From contig SPCL01000032.1 in NCBI GenBank assembly GCA_004525335.1, positions 1 through 17,871 on the forward strand: a stretch of DNA of 17,871 nt, read 5' to 3'. Below are positions 12,845 to 17,871 of this stretch, one piece after another. Numbering within the stretch: the stretch's first letter is position 1; the number at the start of each line of letters is the position of its first letter. The stretch comes from Thermodesulfobacteriales bacterium (GTDB lineage Bacteria > Desulfobacterota_D > UBA1144 > Nemesobacterales > UBA2774). Both the position numbers and the translations under genes were made by a program. Below the pieces are notes generated by a model. The model had not been told where the DNA came from. It made no database searches and worked only from the letters and a program-made list of their open reading frames with translations.

Positions 12845-14023
12845 TTACGTCCTATAATGTGCGTTAATTTTTATGTAATCAAAAGTTAGATCGCTCGCTA
12901 TTACAAATGAGCTTGCCTTTCCGCTTTTGATATTGAGCGTTACTTCAAATTTTGGTTTTTTAAGAACACTCTGCGCTTTCTTTTCATCCATTACTTCTTT
13001 TGAATTGCTTAGAATTTTCTGATCGTCAAAATATAAATCTATTTTATTTGGATCAAAATCTACCCCGGCCCGCCCGGCTGCGGCTACTATCCTTCCCCAG
13101 TTGGGGTCTTCGCCAAAAAAAGCAGTTTTCACAAGAGACGACGTGCCCAATACCCGCGCTATTTTCTCTGCATCCTTCTCTGTCTTAGCTCCTTTGACAA
13201 TTATCTTGGCCACTTTTGTGCCGCCTTCGCCGTCTCGAACTATCATCTCTGCAACTTCAGAAGCGGCCTCGGTAAGCGCCATTTCAAATTTCTTATATTC
13301 AGTCCCTGTTTCTTTAATCAAAGTATTTCCAAGTTTTCCATTAGCCAGTATTAAAACTGTATCGTTAGTCGAGGTATCCCCATCAACAATAATTTTATTA
13401 AATGAATTGTTAACAGTATTTTTTAGAGCTTTTGATAAAGCCCTTTTCCCGACGTTAATATCTGTGAGAATATAAGCCAGCATCGTGGCCATGTTAGGTG
13501 CTATCATGCCTGCACCTTTTCCAATAACAGCAATAGTTCCCTTTTTTCTTCCTATATTTATTTGCTTAACAGCATACTTAGGAAAAGCATCAGTAGTCAT
13601 AATCCCATTGGCTACATCCATGAAGCCATCTTCACTTAGCTTCTTTACTAGATTAGGCATAGCTTTCTTCATCTTATCTATTGGAAGACGACCGCCGATC
13701 ACCCCAGTTGATGAGGGTATAACTAAACTCTCAGCAATATTTAATTCATGAGCAGCATCTTTTGATGTAACAATTGAATCTTGTAGTCCTTGTTTTCCTG
13801 TAAACGCGTTAGCTACACCGCTGTTTATAAGTACAGCCTGGCAATAACCGCTTTTGATTCTATCCATTCCTAATAACACCGGAGGTGCTTTTACTATATT
13901 AGTAGTAAAAACTCCTGCCGCTTTAGCGGGAACTTCAGAATAGATTAACGCAAGGTCCAACTTCCCGCTCCTCTTAACTCCAGATGACACAGCGCTTCCT
14001 AAAAACCCTGGAACCTTTATCAT
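12845..14023 (-). CDS. argJ: Bifunctional ornithine acetyltransferase / N-acetylglutamate synthase
   Basis: A 392-residue ArgJ. It moves the acetyl group from N-acetylornithine to glutamate in the cyclic arginine pathway, and some members also use acetyl-CoA. The self-cleavage motif is NMATMLAY, with cleavage expected between A179 and T180; T180 then becomes the nucleophile of the beta chain. Upstream, STGVIGGRLP (105-114) and KGAGMIAP (169-176) are the usual conserved substrate loops. The C-terminus ends ...NAHYRT, the usual arginine-pathway ending. The ATG overlaps the stop of recO (14020-14023), so they are co-translated. Whether it is mono- or bifunctional cannot be decided without knowing whether another N-acetylglutamate synthase exists. 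Confidence 0.96.
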   Translation of the reverse strand: MIKVPGFLGSAVSSGVKRSGKLDLALIYSEVPAKAAGVFTTNIVKAPPVLLGMDRIKSGYCQAVLINSGVANAFTGKQGLQDSIVTSKDAAHELNIAESLVIPSSTGVIGGRLPIDKMKKAMPNLVKKLSEDGFMDVANGIMTTDAFPKYAVKQINIGRKKGTIAVIGKGAGMIAPNMATMLAYILTDINVGKRALSKALKNTVNNSFNKIIVDGDTSTNDTVLILANGKLGNTLIKETGTEYKKFEMALTEAASEVAEMIVRDGEGGTKVAKIIVKGAKTEKDAEKIARVLGTSSLVKTAFFGEDPNWGRIVAAAGRAGVDFDPNKIDLYFDDQKILSNSKEVMDEKKAQSVLKKPKFEVTLNIKSGKASSFVIASDLTFDYIKINAHYRT

Positions 14024-14727
14024 GATTTGAGCTCCTCTATGAATTTGCCAGACTTAAGTTCTTTTTCTGTATGACGCTCAGTGAATTTTATAAAGAGTTT
14101 TATATATTTTAGAACTTTTTCAAGGTTTGACTCCATTAATGCTTGATCAAATAAGAAATCCTTACTAAAAATAAGTCCCTTCTTTTTATCTCCTGCGCAC
14201 TTAAAGCAAACTGCTCCGCCCCCATTTATGCTGAAATATGAATCTCCCTCAATCGCCTCTCCACACTTAGCACAGCTATATAAATTCGGTTCATAACCTG
14301 ATATTGATAGTGCCTGTAGTTGAAATTGTAAAACTATAGGTAAAGGGCTTTCTCTAGAATTCATGTTCTTGAGTGCATTGCTTAATAATTGGAACATCTC
14401 TTCGTTTGGGGATTCTCTGGGTGTAAGAATATCAGTAGTTTCAAGGAGTAAACTGCCCAATGTAAAGAGTTCTATATCTTCAATAAAACCTGGGAAGACT
14501 TGAATTGTCTCGGTGTCTTGAATTAATTTAAATTCCCTTCCAGTTTCTTTGAACCTGACCCTAAGATGTACGAACGGTTCAAGGCGTGCTCCAAACCTTT
14601 TCATGCTGTTTTTAGCATTTATCGCTATTCCGCTTATTTTGCCAAGGTCCTTGGTAAATAAACTTAGAATATAATCTGAATCACGATAAGAAGTTTTTCT
14701 CAGTAAAAGGGCTTCAGTTGAATCCAT
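14020..14727 (-). CDS. recO: DNA repair protein RecO
   Basis: A 235-residue RecO. RecO anneals SSB-coated single strands and, with RecR, loads RecA at gaps. The N-terminal OB fold starts MDSTEALLLRKTSYRDSDYI, and the LTPRES segment and the helical domain follow. Four cysteines, C152, C155, C174 and C177, form a zinc-ribbon (CAKC, then CFKC), present in many bacterial RecO proteins but not in E. coli RecO. The length is normal. It lies 42 bases after the two-helix membrane protein and overlaps argJ by 4 bases, forming a likely operon. No sign of truncation. Confidence 0.93.
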   Translation of the reverse strand: MDSTEALLLRKTSYRDSDYILSLFTKDLGKISGIAINAKNSMKRFGARLEPFVHLRVRFKETGREFKLIQDTETIQVFPGFIEDIELFTLGSLLLETTDILTPRESPNEEMFQLLSNALKNMNSRESPLPIVLQFQLQALSISGYEPNLYSCAKCGEAIEGDSYFSINGGGAVCFKCAGDKKKGLIFSKDFLFDQALMESNLEKVLKYIKLFIKFTERHTEKELKSGKFIEELKS

Positions 14728-14769
14728 AGAATGGATATTATTCCTTAAAAGTAGGAGTTTAGCTATAAA

Positions 14770-15270
14770 TTATGAATTTTTTGAATGCTCAGCCTTTAAA
14801 GTTTCTTTTATAAATGATCGCAACTTTAGCATCTGCTCATATGCGAGTTTCTGGCCGGTTAGAGCGATCCCGTAAGCAGCCGCTAAAAGAATTATAGAGA
14901 CCGGAACAAACCAGAGACCATAGGCGTCTAGTCCCAGCCACAACTGACAAAGCCCAAGTACTAAGCCCGCTATCCCGAGTAGAACGGCAAATCCGTAAAA
15001 TGCGGCGAACATTGTCCACAGGGCTGAGCGGGGTCCTAAAGTACATCTGATTTCGGTTTCATCCTCTTTTTCTTCTACATCAAGGCTAAGCTCAGGCGAC
15101 CAAAAATGTTGGTCTTCTTCATTTACGGATATTACAACAAGAGGTTTTACAAATTTACCATTTAGATCCGGAGTATGTTTTTCCAGAGCATCTCTTAACT
15201 TTACTAAAACTTCTTCCTTATTGATAGGGACTGAGAATGTGTAGCGCGGGCGGATTTGTACTTTATTCAT
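14770..15270 (-). CDS. Two-helix membrane protein of unknown function
   Basis: I do not recognise this protein. I start it at the ATG at 15268-15270 (166 residues); a TTG at 15288 would add six residues, and neither has a good ribosome site. The N-terminal part (about 1-90) is soluble, with a conserved-looking start RPRYTFSVPINKEEV and an acidic ELSLDVEEKEDETEIRC strand, resembling a small alpha/beta or beta-sheet domain. Two hydrophobic helices follow (FAAFYGFAVLLGIAGLVLGL and WFVPVSIILLAAAYGIAL), joined by a short loop rich in glycine and tryptophan, then a basic cytoplasmic-type tail. Topology with both ends in the cytoplasm is likely. It sits between mgtE and recO, with 56- and 42-base gaps, and is probably in the same transcript. 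Position gives no clear clue to role. Confidence 0.72.
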   Translation of the reverse strand: MNKVQIRPRYTFSVPINKEEVLVKLRDALEKHTPDLNGKFVKPLVVISVNEEDQHFWSPELSLDVEEKEDETEIRCTLGPRSALWTMFAAFYGFAVLLGIAGLVLGLCQLWLGLDAYGLWFVPVSIILLAAAYGIALTGQKLAYEQMLKLRSFIKETLKAEHSKNS

Positions 15271-15326
15271 TCTAAATAGTATAAACAAGAATGACGGGTA
15301 TCTACTATAGTGAATAGTGTAGGTAG

Positions 15327-16679
15327 TTACAAAATCAGCATTGCGATAAAAAGATAAAAGACAGAACCGAAGATATCGTTAAACATGGTGAGGAAAGGTC
15401 CTGAAGCGGCGGCGGGGTCAAAATCAAATTTATCAAGAAGAAGCGGCGCCACAACTCCAATAAATGATGTAGCTAGAGTTGCTGAAACCATTGCGATGAA
15501 TACAGCCAATGCAAGTCTTGCCACCTCTGGTTGGTTATAGCTTATTAAAGCGCCTATCAATGCTGCAATTAGTCCGCAAATTAGTCCCAGAGCGAGACCT
15601 ACTTTCATTTCAGAAATTACTAACTTAAACATCTGCTTTACACTAATAGTTCTCATTCCAAGACTTCTAATTATGATAGTTGTGGTCTGAAGCCCGACAT
15701 TTCCACCCGTAGCCATAATAGCAGGCATAAACGCAGCCAATATCGCGACTTTTTCTAGTGTAGGCTGGAATGCATAAACGATAATAAAAGCTATAAATAA
15801 TTCACCAATCAGCGTAAGCAAAAGCCATGGAGTTCGTAGTTTGATTCTGGTTGCTGTAGGTGTATACAAAGGGTGTAAGCTATACCCCACACCTGCCATT
15901 TGCAACATGTCTTCTGATGCTTCCTCACTAATAACGTCCAGAATATCATCAGCGGTAATTCTTCCTACCAGAACGTCTCTACTATCAACTACAGGCAATG
16001 ACAGAACATCATATTTTTGAAATATTTTTGCAACTTCTTCCTGGTCAATATAAGGAGTTGTTGTCACTTCTACCGGCTCCATTATGTCTGTTACTGTAGT
16101 GTTGGGCGTAGCAAGAATTAATTTGCTTAGTGATATCTGACCTAATAATTTGTCCTGATCATCAGTTACAAAAACCAATTGAAAATCTTCAACTTCGTCT
16201 GCTATAGTTCTAATCCAATTAATCGTATCTCGGACTGTAGAGTTTTGGCTAACCTTAACAAGCTCAGTCTGCATGATACCGCCCGCGGTATCCTCTGGGT
16301 ATTTGAGAAGTGGTTTTACATCTTTTGCTGCCTCAATATCCATCTTATCGAGTACAGATTTTGCTGTTTGTTCAGACAGCTCTCCAAGTAAGTCAGCAGC
16401 ATCATCAGAATCCATCTCATCTGCAATATCGGCAATTCTGTCCGCGTCCAGTTCCTCAAGTATGTCTTCTCTTTGCTCCGGATCGAGCTCCAAAAATACT
16501 TCTGACGCTGTCTCGTTATCCAGAGCTTCAAGGATTTTTGGATGGTCCTCAGGGTTAAATGTTTGGAGTATTGTTGCTATTTCTGAAGGGTGTATGTTCG
16601 ATAAAGCTTCCCTGATACTTTCCATATTGCCTTGGATCAAATCTTCGGAAATTCTTCTAGCAAGTTCAGGTGTGGTCAT
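15327..16679 (-). CDS. mgtE: Magnesium transporter MgtE
   Basis: A 450-residue MgtE Mg2+ channel of normal length. Domains in order: the acidic superhelical N domain (about 1-130, with many Asp/Glu repeats such as LDADRIADIADEMD), two CBS domains (about 135-255) that sense cytoplasmic Mg2+, the connecting plug helix, and five membrane helices from about 283 to 450. The pore motif PAIMATGGNVGLQ (319-331) is conserved, as is FDPAAASGPF (419-429, ending before the last helix), and D435 in FNDIFG corresponds to the metal-binding Asp of the last helix. A GGGG run upstream of the ATG is the probable ribosome site. The leader is only a few dozen bases, so there is no room for a large Mg2+ riboswitch. 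It heads a - strand series leading to recO and argJ. Confidence 0.96.
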   Translation of the reverse strand: MTTPELARRISEDLIQGNMESIREALSNIHPSEIATILQTFNPEDHPKILEALDNETASEVFLELDPEQREDILEELDADRIADIADEMDSDDAADLLGELSEQTAKSVLDKMDIEAAKDVKPLLKYPEDTAGGIMQTELVKVSQNSTVRDTINWIRTIADEVEDFQLVFVTDDQDKLLGQISLSKLILATPNTTVTDIMEPVEVTTTPYIDQEEVAKIFQKYDVLSLPVVDSRDVLVGRITADDILDVISEEASEDMLQMAGVGYSLHPLYTPTATRIKLRTPWLLLTLIGELFIAFIIVYAFQPTLEKVAILAAFMPAIMATGGNVGLQTTTIIIRSLGMRTISVKQMFKLVISEMKVGLALGLICGLIAALIGALISYNQPEVARLALAVFIAMVSATLATSFIGVVAPLLLDKFDFDPAAASGPFLTMFNDIFGSVFYLFIAMLIL

Positions 16680-16711
16680 TACTAATTACCCCAAGTAAGA
16701 TTGTTGGTTAT

Positions 16712-16741
16712 TCTATAGAAGAACATGTAAAAGTAAAGCAA
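16712..16741 (-). promoter_or_regulatory. Candidate mgtE promoter
   Basis: On the - strand TTGCTT (plus 16736-16741) and TATAGA (16712-16717) are 18 bases apart (3 and 4 of 6 to consensus). The -10 lies in a perfect 10-base palindrome TTCTATAGAA (16711-16720) in the 98-base divergent spacer. A regulator could bind there, but none is indicated. Confidence 0.28.
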
Positions 16742-16777
16742 ATTATTGTATTTTTCAGGTAAAATCCATTAGCTTCG

Positions 16778-17620
16778 ATGAGTAAATTAAAAAACTACGC
16801 GAACTTTATAAAATTTGAGCACACGCTCTTTTCCCTGCCGCTTATTTTTGCAGGAACTTTCCTTGCTGCAAAGGGGCTGCCTGATTGGAAGCTGCTCATT
16901 TTAATTGTACTTGCTGCAACAGGAGCAAGGACTTCCGCGTTAGCAATAAATAGGATACTAGACCGTAGGATAGATGCTCTTAATCCCAGAACTGAGGATA
17001 GGGAGCTGCCGTCAGGGAAAATAAGTTTAACTAAGGCTTACATTATTACTGTGCTAGCTCTTATTCTTTATTTTATCTCAGCCTATTTAATCTGTGATTT
17101 GGTACTGTATCTATCTCCGATACCACTTATCATTTTTATTATATATCCACTCATGAAGCGATTTACCCCGTTTTGTCATTTCGGGGTAGGGTTAGGTTTA
17201 GCGCTGGCTCCTCTTGGGGGTTGGGTGGCGGTAACATGTTCATTTGAGGGGATTTTACCTGCCGTAGTGCTTTCATTATTTACGCTTTGCTGGGTCGCTG
17301 GGTTTGATATTATCTATGCTACATTGGATGAAGAGTTTGATAAAAAGGCTGGAATTTATTCTATGGTATCGGTTTATGGCCGAGGCACAGCACTCATGGT
17401 CTCAAGCGCGCTTCACCAGAGCGCATTTTTCTTTGTAGCTTTTCTATACTTCTTTATGTTTAAATCAATAGTAGCGGGTGTATTTCTAGTACTAATAGGA
17501 GCACTTTTATTCTTAGAACATAGAAAGGCTGAAAATATTGACCTCGCGTTCTTTAAAATAAACATATTGGTAGGATTTGCCATCTTCCTTTTTGTGCTCT
17601 CTGGGATATACTTACCTTAG
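16778..17620 (+). CDS. ubiA: UbiA-family prenyltransferase, MqnP-like
   Basis: A 280-residue UbiA-superfamily prenyltransferase, an integral membrane enzyme with about eight or nine helices, that joins a polyprenyl chain to an aromatic acid in quinone synthesis. The first Mg-pyrophosphate motif is N58-RIL-D62-RRI-D66, followed by NPRTEDRELPSG (69-80); the second is D177-IIYATLD-EEFD (177-188). The NPRT..RELP motif is typical of the group annotated as 4-hydroxybenzoate polyprenyltransferase or MqnP of the futalosine menaquinone pathway. Length is normal. A UbiX-type gene follows 2 bases later, as in both settings, so the product (ubiquinone or menaquinone) cannot be told from this window alone. 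A TAAAAT at 16760-16765 could be its -10 box, without a good -35. Confidence 0.92.
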   Translation: MSKLKNYANFIKFEHTLFSLPLIFAGTFLAAKGLPDWKLLILIVLAATGARTSALAINRILDRRIDALNPRTEDRELPSGKISLTKAYIITVLALILYFISAYLICDLVLYLSPIPLIIFIIYPLMKRFTPFCHFGVGLGLALAPLGGWVAVTCSFEGILPAVVLSLFTLCWVAGFDIIYATLDEEFDKKAGIYSMVSVYGRGTALMVSSALHQSAFFFVAFLYFFMFKSIVAGVFLVLIGALLFLEHRKAENIDLAFFKINILVGFAIFLFVLSGIYLP

Positions 17621-17622
17621 TT

Positions 17623-17871
17623 ATGAGAACTATAGTAGGATTTACAGGAGCTTCAGGGGTTGCTTACGGTGTGGAATTTCTCCGCAGATGCCCGGGCCAT
17701 AAATATTTAATTGCCAGCAAATGGGGCAGGAGAGTGTTGCACGACGAGCTTGGGCTTAAAGCTGAAGAGCTCCGTCCTTGGGTCGATGATATATATAGTG
17801 ATAGCGACTTAGGGGCGCCTTTTTCTTCAGGAAGCAATCATTTCGATACTCTTGTAATTGTCCCTTGTTCC
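17623..17871 (+). CDS. ubiX: UbiX-type flavin prenyltransferase (5' part, cut by window end)
   Basis: Only the first 83 residues are in the window. They start MRTIVGFTGASGVAYGVEFL, the N-terminal loop that binds flavin in UbiX/Pad1, and continue to DLGAPFSSGSNHFDTLVIVP with CS at the edge, matching the family's APxSSGS and VIxPCS motifs. UbiX prenylates FMN from dimethylallyl phosphate to make the cofactor for a UbiD decarboxylase. It lies two bases after the prenyltransferase gene and is probably co-transcribed. The ATG at 17623 is the obvious start; no clear ribosome site is visible because it follows the previous stop directly. A dedicated UbiD would be expected downstream, outside the window. 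Confidence 0.9.
   Translation, partial: MRTIVGFTGASGVAYGVEFLRRCPGHKYLIASKWGRRVLHDELGLKAEELRPWVDDIYSDSDLGAPFSSGSNHFDTLVIVPCS

Noticed and set aside
13101..13475. Long open frame on the + strand inside argJ
   Set aside because: Serine- and proline-rich shadow translation of the argJ antisense, with no ribosome site; argJ itself is certain.
15270..15288. TTG start for the two-helix membrane protein
   Set aside because: Neither TTG at 15288 nor ATG at 15270 has a good ribosome site; the ATG is preferred because the conserved-looking protein start (RPRYTFSVP) follows closely.
16273..16698. 141-residue frame on the + strand inside mgtE
   Set aside because: Serine-rich low-complexity reading opposite the acidic MgtE N domain, typical of an antisense shadow.
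16680..16777. Possible Mg2+ riboswitch ahead of mgtE
   Set aside because: The leader is only tens of bases long and no M-box fold is seen; too short for the known element.

Overview
The window is a gene-dense piece of an AT-rich bacterial chromosome. It holds 19 protein genes visible at ordinary length (the last cut by the window edge) and two very short ones that I can support (24 and 29 residues). No rRNA, tRNA, CRISPR array, insertion sequence or phage gene was seen. A class 2 (quinone-linked) PyrD and a UbiA/UbiX pair point to a bacterium that makes respiratory quinones. The gene mix suggests an uncultured Gram-negative lineage, but nothing here fixes the phylum.

Region 1 (40-8841, + strand) is the unusual part: a tightly packed, same-strand run that looks like one operon, perhaps with an internal promoter. 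It encodes a radical SAM protein of the MSMEG_0568 type, a CoA-disulfide-reductase-like flavoprotein, an unrecognised 82-residue protein, a DUF2877 (AllH/YlbF-like) protein, a glycosyltransferase of the MSMEG_0565 type, an OsmC-like protein, a 151-residue protein that joins only the two ends of FdrA (AllF), a ferritin-like helical protein, a 24-residue coupled micro-ORF, a cysteine-synthase-family PLP enzyme and a fold-type III PLP decarboxylase. Two members (radical SAM and glycosyltransferase) resemble genes of the Nit1C cluster, which is linked to nitrilase and cyanide nitrogen use. Two others (DUF2877 and mini-FdrA) resemble parts of the oxamate carbamoyltransferase AllFGH. Neither a nitrilase nor AllG is present, so this looks like a hybrid and possibly undescribed pathway. 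Its chemistry is open; handling of a small C-N or amino-acid-derived compound, or of its conjugate, is my inference.

Region 2 (8842-10644) holds, on the - strand, a GNAT acetyltransferase followed by an overlapping methyltransferase, then a 29-residue single-helix membrane protein with a strong ribosome site. An inverted repeat lies between this set and the decarboxylase. A 369-base spacer separates it from the next gene pair.

Region 3 (10645-17871) is mostly housekeeping: ychF and pyrD overlap on the + strand. They converge, with only 3 bases between stop codons, on a - strand series mgtE, a two-helix membrane protein, recO and argJ. Divergent from mgtE, a UbiA/MqnP-type prenyltransferase is followed by the start of a UbiX-type flavin prenyltransferase, which fits quinone synthesis.
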